From a virus: a stretch of 25,595 bases of DNA. Position 1 is the stretch's first letter. Each line of letters begins with the position of its first letter. Of this stretch, positions 13,344 through 21,484 are shown piece by piece. The stretch is taken from positions 1 through 25,595 of the IMG/VR virus record IMGVR_UViG_3300031951_001099, one strand, 5' to 3'. The translations under genes were made by a program, and so were the position numbers. The notes beneath the pieces are model-generated. The model had not been told where the DNA came from. It was given only the letters and a program-made list of their open reading frames with translations, and did not search any database.

Positions 13344-13967
13344 ATGAATAAGTTATCGCCTGAACAAATGATGGAGAATCTGAATAAGTTTTATAAACTA
13401 ATCAATACTCATATCACTGACCGTAAAGACCAGCTTACAGACTTCTACAAATCAATTGAAGATCTATTAGTAATGGCTCCAGCTTCTACTAAGTTAGATC
13501 ATCACAATTGTTTTCCTGGTGGATACTTAGACCATGCTATCCGTGTAGTTGAAGCTAGTTTAGTCTACCAGAAAGTATGGGATAAGTTTGGTCAGAAGAA
13601 AACATATACAGATGAAGAGTTAGTATTCTCAGCTATCAATCATGACCTTGGTAAATTAGGAACTGTTGATCAGCCTGTTTATATTCAGAACGATTCACAG
13701 TGGCATATTGAGAAACAAGGAGCACTTTACAAGTATAATCCTAAAGTTACTCACATGAGAATATCAGACCGTAGTTTGTTCTATTTACAAGAAAAAGGAA
13801 TACCAGTTACAGAAAATGAATACCTTGCTATCAAGCTTCATGATGGCCTATATGAAGAAGGAAACAAACCATATTTCATGTCGTATAATAAAGATACAGA
13901 ATTGAAATGTAATTTAGTCCATATTCTACACCATGCTGATATGATGGCAAGCCGTGTCGAATCATAA
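13344..13967 (+). CDS. HD-domain phosphohydrolase
   Basis: 207 residues. The HD-superfamily metal site is visible as H64 (Y-L-D-H), H100-D101 (I-N-H-D-L-G-K) and a later D199 (H-H-A-D), with K-L-H166-D nearby. Enzymes of this superfamily cleave phosphate esters, including nucleotides and signalling nucleotides. In T4-like phages similar genes are annotated only as HD-domain proteins; the substrate cannot be read here. The leader is A-rich (a run of nine A) with no Shine-Dalgarno sequence. It precedes the sigma-factor gene cluster. Confidence 0.8.
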   Translation: MNKLSPEQMMENLNKFYKLINTHITDRKDQLTDFYKSIEDLLVMAPASTKLDHHNCFPGGYLDHAIRVVEASLVYQKVWDKFGQKKTYTDEELVFSAINHDLGKLGTVDQPVYIQNDSQWHIEKQGALYKYNPKVTHMRISDRSLFYLQEKGIPVTENEYLAIKLHDGLYEEGNKPYFMSYNKDTELKCNLVHILHHADMMASRVES

Positions 13968-13978
13968 AATATTATAAT

Positions 13979-14251
13979 ATGTTTATTACCATTTTATCAA
14001 TCTCACTTTGGGTTCTAACCATACTAGGTTGGGTTATTTGGAACCTGTACAGCAAAAACAAAAAGCTAGAAGACCTAGTTGTCAAACAACAATTCTTTAT
14101 TCAAGGAGTTCAAGGGTGCATGAAAGAGATCAATAACTGTGCTAACTTGATCGATTCAAAACTATGGGTTCAATCAGACCCGGAATTTTTGAGCCTTATG
14201 GAGAATGTTAAACAAATGCAAGCCGCTATTAACGACTACATAGAAGAATAA
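13979..14251 (+). CDS. Small membrane-anchored coiled-coil protein
   Basis: 90 residues. One N-terminal membrane segment (about 2-24, I-T-I-L-S-I-S-L-W-V-L-T-I-L-G-W-V) is followed by a basic junction (S-K-N-K-K) and a helical tail facing the cytoplasm by the positive-inside rule. The next gene starts 1 base after its stop. No family recognised; the layout resembles small phage membrane proteins (spanin-like or exclusion-type), but nothing specific supports either. Confidence 0.7.
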   Translation: MFITILSISLWVLTILGWVIWNLYSKNKKLEDLVVKQQFFIQGVQGCMKEINNCANLIDSKLWVQSDPEFLSLMENVKQMQAAINDYIEE

Positions 14252-14252
14252 T

Positions 14253-15005
14253 ATGACAGACATTTTAGGCCAAGAAGAAGAAGTTCTTTTGACCAAGAAA
14301 GGTGAGCCAAGAAAGCGTAAACCTAAAACCAAGAATAACTACTTTACCATTGAAACTGAAGAGGCTATTCTTGAATATAGAAACACACCTAGTCAAGCCA
14401 AAAGAAATAAAATCTACAACGAAAGGATTCACTACGGCTTTTATAAGCTTGTAGAGAACATCATTCATACATTTAAGTTCTACTATACAGAAGTAGATAA
14501 TATAGAAGATCTAAAGTATGAAGTGATCTCTTTTCTCTTGCAGAAATTAGACCTTTATGATCAATCTAAAGGTAAGGCCTATTCGTACTTTGGAACTATT
14601 GCCAAAAGGTATTTGATCATCTATAACCAAAAGAATTACAAGAAGTTGGTATCAAAGGCTGATATTGGTGATCAAAGTGACGATGATTCATTAGTCAATT
14701 CCATCATAGTTAAAGAGCCAGAACCAGAGCTAGATAAGCTAGATATAGTCGAGCTTTTTATCAAACATGTAGACGACAACCTTCTAGACCTTTTCGAGAA
14801 AACTGAGGAGATGAAGGTCGCTGATGCAATCCTGGAGATCTTCAAGAAAAGAGAAAATATAGACATCTTTAACAAGAAAGCGGTGTTTATCTACGTAAAA
14901 GAGATGACCGACTGCCAATCCAATACGATCACCAAAGTAATCAAGAAGTTAAAAGTCATCTACAAGACTATCCTAGACAACTACCTAGAAAATCATGACT
15001 ATTAA
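14253..15005 (+). CDS. Late-transcription sigma factor (T4 gp55-like)
   Basis: 250 residues. The conserved part (about 48-132) is typical of the phage sigma-like family: A-K-R-N-K-I-Y-N-E-R-I-H, T-F-K-F-Y-Y-T-E, N-I-E-D-L-K-Y-E-V-I-S-F-L-L, Y-D-Q-S-K-G-K-A-Y-S-Y-F and I-A-K-R-Y-L-I. These correspond to sigma region 2, which binds RNA polymerase and the -10 element. In T4, gp55 recruits host polymerase to TATAAATA late promoters together with the clamp gp45 and gp33. The N-terminal 30 residues are basic (K-R-K-P-K-T-K). The gene directly precedes the baseplate block that it would transcribe. Confidence 0.85.
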   Translation: MTDILGQEEEVLLTKKGEPRKRKPKTKNNYFTIETEEAILEYRNTPSQAKRNKIYNERIHYGFYKLVENIIHTFKFYYTEVDNIEDLKYEVISFLLQKLDLYDQSKGKAYSYFGTIAKRYLIIYNQKNYKKLVSKADIGDQSDDDSLVNSIIVKEPEPELDKLDIVELFIKHVDDNLLDLFEKTEEMKVADAILEIFKKRENIDIFNKKAVFIYVKEMTDCQSNTITKVIKKLKVIYKTILDNYLENHDY

Positions 15006-15013
15006 TATTTATT
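15004..15013 (+). promoter_or_regulatory. AATATTTATT motif upstream of 15023
   Basis: It overlaps the stop codon of the sigma gene and lies 9 bases before the next ATG, one of the few non-overlapping gene junctions in the right block. It has the same sequence and orientation relative to the gene as the motif at 18745. Confidence 0.35.
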
Positions 15014-15022
15014 CTAAAAGTC

Positions 15023-15385
15023 ATGGAACTAGAAAAAGAGATATTCAAAGGCAAAACTATTGCTGATCTAGTCGAAGAAGTATACAACAAGCACAAGAAC
15101 CAGGACTCCACTATTAAGCAAGAGATCATGCGTCTTGCTGATATGATCGAGACTCCTGGTGATGCTATCGTCATCGTCCCACTACTTAAAGGGTTCATGG
15201 ATTCTAGCCTCAAGAACGATGAGGTTCTAATGAAACTATTGGCATTATTCCAAAAGGCTTCTGCCGAAGCTAAGAAAGATGGAGCAGAAGACAGTGGAAT
15301 TTTGACCGAAAAGGACATTGAGCAGCTATTCAGTGAGGTGTCTACTATAAAGATTAAAGATCCTAAACAACTACCTAGCGCGTAA
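15023..15385 (+). CDS. Small conserved helical phage protein between sigma factor and baseplate genes
   Basis: 120 residues, helical and acidic. M-E-L-E-K-E-I-F-K-G-K-T at the start and D-A-I-V-I-V-P-L-L-K-G-F-M-D in the middle (about 47-60) match a hypothetical protein conserved in T4-like marine phages. Its last base is shared with the next start (TAATG). The size and position after the gp55-like gene invite comparison with the T4 coactivator gp33, but no sequence evidence supports that. Confidence 0.75.
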   Translation: MELEKEIFKGKTIADLVEEVYNKHKNQDSTIKQEIMRLADMIETPGDAIVIVPLLKGFMDSSLKNDEVLMKLLALFQKASAEAKKDGAEDSGILTEKDIEQLFSEVSTIKIKDPKQLPSA

Positions 15386-16290
15386 TGGCTAACGGATATA
15401 TATTTGGTAATAGCTTTAATTCTGACATTGGTCAGTACGGAGGCCAATACTTCCAAATTGGTAGAGTTAAGTCTATCGTGCTAGGCCCATACAAAGGGAG
15501 TACTAGAGAGGTAGATCCAGACTATGGAAGTCCTTCTGACATAGGAAAGATAAGATACGAAATACTCTACTCAACTCTAGGTACATCAAAGTCTGAAGAA
15601 GTAAATGAACCGGCTTGGCCAATGTTTGGGTTTATCAGACAGTACCCTGTAGTTAATGAGATCGTACTTATAATGGCAGGTCCTACAGAAAAGTTAAACG
15701 ACCGTGCATCTAATCAACAGTTCTTCTACTTTCCTCCTTATAGTCTATGGAATAGAGCTAATCACAATGCTTTTCCAAACATGGAAGAGTATGCAAACTA
15801 TTTGAAACAGTTTGTAAATGTTCAAGGCTATTCTGGAACCTCTGTATCAGGATCACTTCCTTTAGGTTATACTTTCCAAGAAAATCAACTAGTCAGAAAT
15901 TTACAGCCTTTTGAAGGTGATATTATCTTACAAGGAAGATTTGGCCAATCAGTTAGATTCGGATCAACTGTTCCAGTTCTAAAAAGAGATAATACCTGGT
16001 CAAATTCAGGCAAAAATGGAGATCCTATTACCATCATATTAAACAGTCAAGCTCGAATCAAACCAGACTTAAAGTTTAATACTATGGTTGAGAATATAAA
16101 TAAAGATGGTTCTGCTATCTATATGACTAGTACACAAGAGATATTTTTAGAGGATATAAACAACTTTCCTCTAAACTCTTTTAATACTTCAATTACTCCG
16201 ATAGTTCAACCAACTTTAAGAGTTCAAGCGCCTCCTATTTCTAATGCTATTGTTTCACCATCCGCTCAAGATCAATCTAATATAGGGTAA
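15385..16290 (+). CDS. Baseplate hub/spike protein, gp5-like OB-type
   Basis: 301 residues. Beta-rich; the N-terminal part (22-100) has an OB-like pattern of strands including F-Q-I-G-R-V-K-S-I-V-L-G and V-V-N-E-I-V-L-I-M. Then comes the signature E-G-D-I-I-L-Q-G-R-F-G-Q-S-V-R-F-G-S-T (177-195), followed by N-G-D-P-I-T-I-I-L-N (211-220) and S-A-I-Y-M-T-S-T-Q (243-251). I know this pattern from hub/spike proteins of T4-like marine phages. No lysozyme-like insertion is present, unlike T4 gp5. The next gene (TAATG junction) seems to supply the spike part. Confidence 0.75.
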   Translation: MANGYIFGNSFNSDIGQYGGQYFQIGRVKSIVLGPYKGSTREVDPDYGSPSDIGKIRYEILYSTLGTSKSEEVNEPAWPMFGFIRQYPVVNEIVLIMAGPTEKLNDRASNQQFFYFPPYSLWNRANHNAFPNMEEYANYLKQFVNVQGYSGTSVSGSLPLGYTFQENQLVRNLQPFEGDIILQGRFGQSVRFGSTVPVLKRDNTWSNSGKNGDPITIILNSQARIKPDLKFNTMVENINKDGSAIYMTSTQEIFLEDINNFPLNSFNTSITPIVQPTLRVQAPPISNAIVSPSAQDQSNIG

Positions 16291-16727
16291 TGTTTAAACC
16301 AGTTTTTCCATATAAAGGTAATCAACTAATTCTAACTTCTGATAGAGTTATGCTTCATTCAAAAAGTGATGCTATCTTTTTATTTGGAAAACAGGCTGTA
16401 GGACTATCCTCTCCTGAAACAATTAATCTAGACGCTGGTAAAAAAATTATATTGGCAGGGCCTGTTATTGAATTAGGAAATAAAGCACAAGATCTAGGTC
16501 AGCCTACAGTACTAGGAAACACATTGAATCAAAAGTTATTATCCATAATAGAAGCACTAAACTCTGTTGCTATATTACTAGCACAAGTATCTACATCAGA
16601 ACAAGGTAAAAGTATGGAGTCTATAAGACAAGCAGGTCAGTTATTAAATGAAGAAATGCAGTCTTTAAAAACTCAGTTGATTCCTGGTGTTTCTGAAATA
16701 TTGTCTAAAAACACTTTTACTAGATAA
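16290..16727 (+). CDS. Baseplate spike-associated beta-helix protein
   Basis: 145 residues. Residues 10-75 are repeated short beta strands (L-I-L-T-S-D-R-V-M-L-H-S-K-S-D-A-I-F-L, then T-I-N-L-D-A-G-K-K-I-I-L-A-G-P), as in the C-terminal beta-helix of gp5/VgrG spikes. Residues 80-145 are helical. Fused to the preceding protein it would resemble the C-terminal part of a gp5 hub. It likely forms the membrane-piercing part or its connector (inference). Confidence 0.7.
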   Translation: MFKPVFPYKGNQLILTSDRVMLHSKSDAIFLFGKQAVGLSSPETINLDAGKKIILAGPVIELGNKAQDLGQPTVLGNTLNQKLLSIIEALNSVAILLAQVSTSEQGKSMESIRQAGQLLNEEMQSLKTQLIPGVSEILSKNTFTR

Positions 16728-16729
16728 TC

Positions 16730-18724
16730 ATGGCAACGGCAAAAGATTTACAGGCTAGGGTTAGAGTAACTAAAGATAGATTTAATAGTGGTCTTGCTAA
16801 ATTTGGCAATGATAAACTAAATATTAATACTACTTCTGCAAAAGGTTTAGAAAAGGCAATAGGTGTAATTAGTAAATTCATTATAAAAGTACAAGGTAAA
16901 GTAAATGAAATATTTTATGGTAAATTTACATCTGGAAAAGAACCTGAGAACTTCTTAAAAAGACTTTTAAATAAAGGAGTTATAAATCTATTAGAATTAA
17001 TCGCAACAGTAGACTTTTGTAATATATTAAATTATTCATTGAATAACCTTCCAGGAGGAGGGCAATTATTTGATCCAAATAAAGAGCCTGATAATACGGC
17101 CAGCTTTATAGATAGAAAAAAATTCTTCATTCAAAAAAAAGCATACGATACACAACAACTTATTGATAAGTACTATAGAGAGTATCTTGATACTAATAAT
17201 CCTCAAAGTAAAGTAGGTTTATTTGTATTAATACAAGAAATCAAACAGTCTTTAGGAGACACTTTATTGAGTCCGACTGAAGGAATAAATGATCCTTTAC
17301 TTAAACAAAACTTTCCTCAATTAGGAAACGCTAGTAATTTTCTTCAAAACGGTTTAGGTTTATTAGACAGATATACTGATGTTAGACAGATAACAAACGA
17401 AGATGTACAAAGATTAATATCTACTATAGATAAAATAAGACAATATTGTATTATAATTCAAGGATTAAATAATCCTAAAAATTTAATTGGTTTAATAGAC
17501 AGCTCACTAAATGGAGCTATTCAAAGAGAATTAGCAGACATATCTAACCTAATTATTAACCCAGATAAAGCTGTTAAAGTATTAAGTAATATACTAAAAG
17601 CAGTAAGCACAATAAATAATATTGCACAAAAAGTATTAGGTTATATAACTACTCTTCAATTTATAACTAGAACGTGCATATTCTTGATAAGAATATTTAA
17701 TATACTAATAGCATTCTTTTTAGCTTTACCTATCTGGGGTCTTCCAGAAGGAGCATCACAAAAGATAACAAGAGCTCTTAATAATATTAATGAATTTATA
17801 AAAAAGCTCATTCTAAGATTAGAACAAATATCCGCTGTTATTAATCTTATAGCAATCTTAGCTACTAGTATAGTTGCTGCGATTCAAAATATAATAAGTA
17901 AACTTAGAATTATTTTACTGAATCTTGAATCTTGTCAAACCAAAGAGGTTGGTCTTATAAATGAAATTAAAGATACAATAAATAATCTTACAAAAACTGC
18001 AGATAAGTTACAAGAGTTTCTTGATAGATACAATAACCAACAACAAGAATCTCAAAGCCGTTTTGGAAATTACACCATATCTATTGTAACTGAAGAAGTA
18101 GTTGATGAAGCGATCAATCTAAAAAGAAGATATGGTATAGCAAAAGATGCTAACCAATATGTTGTTGTTCAATCTACACCTACATTTGCATCACTTGACT
18201 TAATCATAATTAATGAAGTAAAAGTATTATTAGTATCTAAAGGGCTCGTTAATGTTGGACTATCTTCCTTGTCTCCAGAAAATCAAGTTTTAATTTCTGA
18301 TGTTTCTAAGTTTTTAGGAATAGATGATGTAAGTTTAGACAACGTATCTATAGACCTTGCAGAAATCCAATCTTATGATACTGAAACTGACGAATTAGGA
18401 ATTAATGATTTTATAAATAATCTTCCTGGCGGAAAGGCTATGAGAAGAAGGATTAGAAGAAAAATGATCGAAAATGCTAGAAAGTTAGGAACAGACCTAA
18501 AAGGAACGGACCCACAAGGCAAATATACATCCGGCATACAAGGTCAGCAACAGAAGCAGATAAACCAACTAGAAATAAAAGACTTAGAAGATAAAATAGC
18601 TGGGTGGAAACGAGAGATAACCGTAGCTACTACTCAAGGTTTTGTTGGTCTTGCTATCATACGAGATAGGACTCAAAAGATTAAAGAGGCTGAAAAAAAG
18701 ATCCAACAACTAAGACAAGGTTAA
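16730..18724 (+). CDS. Large helical tail/baseplate protein, tape-measure or hub candidate
   Basis: 664 residues, mostly helical. Two strongly hydrophobic helices lie near 313-335 (I-F-L-I-R-I-F-N-I-L-I-A-F-F-L-A) and 367-386 (I-S-A-V-I-N-L-I-A-I-L-A-T-S-I-V), typical of tape-measure proteins that enter the host membrane. The segment at 448-508 (Y-T-I-S-I-V-T-E-E-V-V-D and F-A-S-L-D-L-I-I-I-N-E-V) is shared with hub-region proteins in related phages, as far as I recall. The C-terminus is charged with a coiled coil (about 610-660). A length near 660 residues would suit a tail of roughly 100 nm if it is the tape measure. It lies between spike and gp25 genes, so a hub role is the alternative. 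Confidence 0.55.
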   Translation: MATAKDLQARVRVTKDRFNSGLAKFGNDKLNINTTSAKGLEKAIGVISKFIIKVQGKVNEIFYGKFTSGKEPENFLKRLLNKGVINLLELIATVDFCNILNYSLNNLPGGGQLFDPNKEPDNTASFIDRKKFFIQKKAYDTQQLIDKYYREYLDTNNPQSKVGLFVLIQEIKQSLGDTLLSPTEGINDPLLKQNFPQLGNASNFLQNGLGLLDRYTDVRQITNEDVQRLISTIDKIRQYCIIIQGLNNPKNLIGLIDSSLNGAIQRELADISNLIINPDKAVKVLSNILKAVSTINNIAQKVLGYITTLQFITRTCIFLIRIFNILIAFFLALPIWGLPEGASQKITRALNNINEFIKKLILRLEQISAVINLIAILATSIVAAIQNIISKLRIILLNLESCQTKEVGLINEIKDTINNLTKTADKLQEFLDRYNNQQQESQSRFGNYTISIVTEEVVDEAINLKRRYGIAKDANQYVVVQSTPTFASLDLIIINEVKVLLVSKGLVNVGLSSLSPENQVLISDVSKFLGIDDVSLDNVSIDLAEIQSYDTETDELGINDFINNLPGGKAMRRRIRRKMIENARKLGTDLKGTDPQGKYTSGIQGQQQKQINQLEIKDLEDKIAGWKREITVATTQGFVGLAIIRDRTQKIKEAEKKIQQLRQG

Positions 18725-18744
18725 AACCAAATATATTTACACAA

Positions 18745-18754
18745 AATATTTATA
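18745..18754 (+). promoter_or_regulatory. AATATTTATA motif upstream of 18759
   Basis: Lies in the largest gap of the right block (34 bases), 4 bases before the ATG. It is identical to the 10585 and 12349 motifs. If it were a -10 element, transcripts from it would be nearly leaderless. Confidence 0.4.
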
Positions 18755-18758
18755 ATAT

Positions 18759-19202
18759 ATGGCACAAATTGATGCACTAAAGAAGCTTATCCGTGAAGAA
18801 CTCAGAGCTGTTCTAAGAGAAGAACTACCTAAACTTCTCAAAGAAGTACAGGCTCCTGCGGTAAAATCTCCTCAGAAGAGCTTACAAGAACAGGTTAAGG
18901 CTAAGATCCCTGGTACTTTAAACACTCAGGCTTCTATGCCTCAGATCAAATTTGATACATCAAACCCTATGGCAGCCTTTTTGAATGATACGGCTAAGTC
19001 TATGCTTCAAGAAGACTTTTCTATGACGTCGGCAGATGTTCATCCGGCTTTAGCCTTCCAACCTAGTCAAGTTAAAGTAGGTAGTGTTGAAGGAATGTTA
19101 GGATCCGCTAAACCTAGCTCAAACATAAATGCTGTTCAGATCAATGAGGTTCCAGACTTCTCTGCTCTAATGGGTAAATTAAAAGAACAAGGTCAAATCT
19201 AA
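18759..19202 (+). CDS. Small protein upstream of gp25, probably structural
   Basis: 147 residues. The first 30 residues are a charged amphipathic helix (K-K-L-I-R-E-E-L-R-A-V-L-R-E-E-L). The rest is low in predicted structure, with many Ser, Pro and Gln and the motif A-D-V-H-P-A-L-A-F-Q-P-S. It shares one base with the gp25 start. I recall similar proteins beside gp25 in related phages, function not known. Confidence 0.7.
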   Translation: MAQIDALKKLIREELRAVLREELPKLLKEVQAPAVKSPQKSLQEQVKAKIPGTLNTQASMPQIKFDTSNPMAAFLNDTAKSMLQEDFSMTSADVHPALAFQPSQVKVGSVEGMLGSAKPSSNINAVQINEVPDFSALMGKLKEQGQI

Positions 19203-19615
19203 TGGCATACGGAGTAAAGAAAATATCAGTAGTAGATTTAAGGCCATCAACTGGAGTTGGTGTTAAAATTCCTTTTGATGCTGAAAACGTATTTTCTACC
19301 GTTTATACCACTAAAGACCAGACTAAATACAACCTGATCAACTTTTTGTTGACAGACCCAAGAGAAAGGCCTTTTAACCCAACTTTTGGAGCAGGTCTCA
19401 GAGCAAGATTATTTGAACCAATCGACCAGGTTACTTTTGAAGATATTAAAGAATCAATTAGAACACAGATAGAAGCTAACTTCCCAAATGTTCAGATTGT
19501 CAAATTAGAAATAATTGGAAACCCTGACTACAACTCAATAAACATACAATTTAGTTATAGGCTATTAAGATCAAACGAAAATGATTCAGTTACGATGACA
19601 ATTCAAAACGTATAA
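19202..19615 (+). CDS. 25: Baseplate wedge protein gp25
   Basis: 137 residues, the usual gp25 length. It carries the GPW/gp25 family signature D-P-R-E-R-P-F-N-P-T-F-G-A-G-L-R-A-R-L-F-E (about 56-76), followed by the helix I-K-E-S-I-R-T-Q-I and the final strands (I-N-I-Q-F-S-Y-R-L). gp25 links the wedge core to the inner tail sheath and starts sheath assembly. It is directly followed by gp6, the standard order in T4-like phages. Confidence 0.93.
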   Translation: MAYGVKKISVVDLRPSTGVGVKIPFDAENVFSTVYTTKDQTKYNLINFLLTDPRERPFNPTFGAGLRARLFEPIDQVTFEDIKESIRTQIEANFPNVQIVKLEIIGNPDYNSINIQFSYRLLRSNENDSVTMTIQNV

Positions 19616-19617
19616 AA

Positions 19618-21474
19618 ATGTTGAATCAAGTAGATATAAAATATCTTAACAAAGACTTTACCTCGTTTAGAGCAGATCTAATTGAGTATGCTAAAGCCTA
19701 TTACCCTACTGTCTATAATGACTTTACCCAGGCATCACCTGGTAGTATGTTTATTGAAATGGCTTCTTACGTAGGAGATGTGCTTTCTTTCTATCTAGAT
19801 AATCAGATACAAGAGACTTATCTACAGTATTCTAAGCAAAAAGGAAACTTGTACAGCATGGCCTATATGTTAGGCTACAGACCTAAAGTAACATCAGCTG
19901 CTACAGTTATGCTAGATGTTTATCAACAAGTTCCATCTATTACAGTAGGCCCAAACACTTTACCAGACTTTACGTATGCTATGACTATTGAACAAGGCAT
20001 GCAGGTTAAGTCAAATGTAAATAGCTCTGTATTATTTTATGCTCCACAAAAGATTGATTTTACAACATCATCATCATTGGACCCAACTACCGTTGAGGTT
20101 TATACAGTAAATGGTTCAAATGTACCTACGTCATATCTACTAAAGAAGTCTGTTCAAGCAATATCTGGTCAAGTTAAAACTCAAACTTTTAGCTTCGGCG
20201 CTGCTCAACGTTTTACTACCATCAATTTACAAGACAACTCTATCATAACAATTCTTGATGCTAAAGACTCTAATGGTAATACTTGGTATGAAGTACCTTA
20301 TCTAGCTCAAGACTATATATTAAAGCCGGTTCAAAATACTGCCGCTAACTACCCTAGCTTATATCAATATCAGAATCAGGTGCCTTACATGATCCAGAAA
20401 CTACAAGTTCCTAGACGTTATGTTTCTAGATTCCGTGTTGATGGATCATTAGATATAGAATTTGGTTCCGGTATTAATTCTGTAGCAGACACAGCTATTA
20501 TACCTAATCCAAATACTGTTAGTGTTGGTTTAACAGGAGGTGGTTTAAGTACACTATCAAGCTCATTTGACCCAACTAACTTTGTAACTACAGAGACTTA
20601 CGGTCTTGCTCCTAAAAATACATCAATAACATTCCAATACCTTGTAGGTGGTGGTGCTTCTGCAAATGTATTATCTAATCAACTAACTGAGCTAGTATCA
20701 TATACTGTATCAGGAAATACAACTTACCAAAATACGATAGTTGTAAACAACCCGGAACCTGCAGCAGGTGGAGGAGACGGTGATTCTGTTGAACAACTCA
20801 GATTAAATATAGCTTCTCAATTCCCATCTCAACTTCGTGCAGTTACTCAAGAAGATTATTTGGCAAGAACACTTTCTATGCCTTCTCAATATGGAGAAAT
20901 TGCTAAAGCATATCTTACTAAAGACGATGCTACTTTTAGAAACTACATGAATCAAGATCCAAGTCAGCGTGATGCTTTAGCAATCAGCTTATATATTCTT
21001 GGTCTAAATAGTAATGGTCAATTGGATGTACCTTCACCAGCAATGCTACAAAACATTCAAGAGTATTTGAAGGACTATAGAATGTTAACTGATGCTGTGA
21101 ACATTAAACCAGGCTATATTATCAATATAGGATGTAATTTTGATATAGTTATTAGACCAAACTATACTAGCCAAGATGTTATTGCTAGATGTATTCTAGC
21201 TCTACAAGACTTCTTCAATATAGACAATTGGCAGATTAATGAGCCAATCATATTAGGAGATGTTTATACAATACTAGATCAAGTTGAAGGTGTACAAACT
21301 GTAAAGACTGTACAAATTGTAAATAAGACTGGTGAAGCTAATGGATACTCTAAGTATGCTTATGATATTCAGGCTGGTACTTTGAATGGCGTAATATACC
21401 CTTCACTTGACCCATCTATTTTTGAAGTTAAATATTTGAATCAAGATATTCAAGGTCGTGTTGTAACAATGTAA
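19618..21474 (+). CDS. 6: Baseplate wedge protein gp6 (baseplate J family)
   Basis: 618 residues, near the T4 gp6 length. The N-terminal motifs A-S-P-G-S-M-F-I-E-M-A-S-Y-V-G-D and L-G-Y-R-P-K are typical; the central G-D-G-D-S-V-E-Q-L-R followed by S-Q-F-P-S-Q-L-R-A-V-T-Q-E-D-Y is the baseplate-J signature. The C-terminal part has I-D-N-W-Q-I-N-E-P-I-I-L-G-D-V. gp6 dimers form the iris-like ring of the baseplate. It starts 2 bases after gp25. Complete. Confidence 0.93.
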   Translation: MLNQVDIKYLNKDFTSFRADLIEYAKAYYPTVYNDFTQASPGSMFIEMASYVGDVLSFYLDNQIQETYLQYSKQKGNLYSMAYMLGYRPKVTSAATVMLDVYQQVPSITVGPNTLPDFTYAMTIEQGMQVKSNVNSSVLFYAPQKIDFTTSSSLDPTTVEVYTVNGSNVPTSYLLKKSVQAISGQVKTQTFSFGAAQRFTTINLQDNSIITILDAKDSNGNTWYEVPYLAQDYILKPVQNTAANYPSLYQYQNQVPYMIQKLQVPRRYVSRFRVDGSLDIEFGSGINSVADTAIIPNPNTVSVGLTGGGLSTLSSSFDPTNFVTTETYGLAPKNTSITFQYLVGGGASANVLSNQLTELVSYTVSGNTTYQNTIVVNNPEPAAGGGDGDSVEQLRLNIASQFPSQLRAVTQEDYLARTLSMPSQYGEIAKAYLTKDDATFRNYMNQDPSQRDALAISLYILGLNSNGQLDVPSPAMLQNIQEYLKDYRMLTDAVNIKPGYIINIGCNFDIVIRPNYTSQDVIARCILALQDFFNIDNWQINEPIILGDVYTILDQVEGVQTVKTVQIVNKTGEANGYSKYAYDIQAGTLNGVIYPSLDPSIFEVKYLNQDIQGRVVTM

Positions 21475-21484
21475 AAATAAAGAA

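Noticed and set aside
14968-15456. 162-codon minus-strand ORF
   Set aside because: Antisense to the sigma end, the 15023 gene and the hub start, all of which have recognisable or conserved protein sequence.
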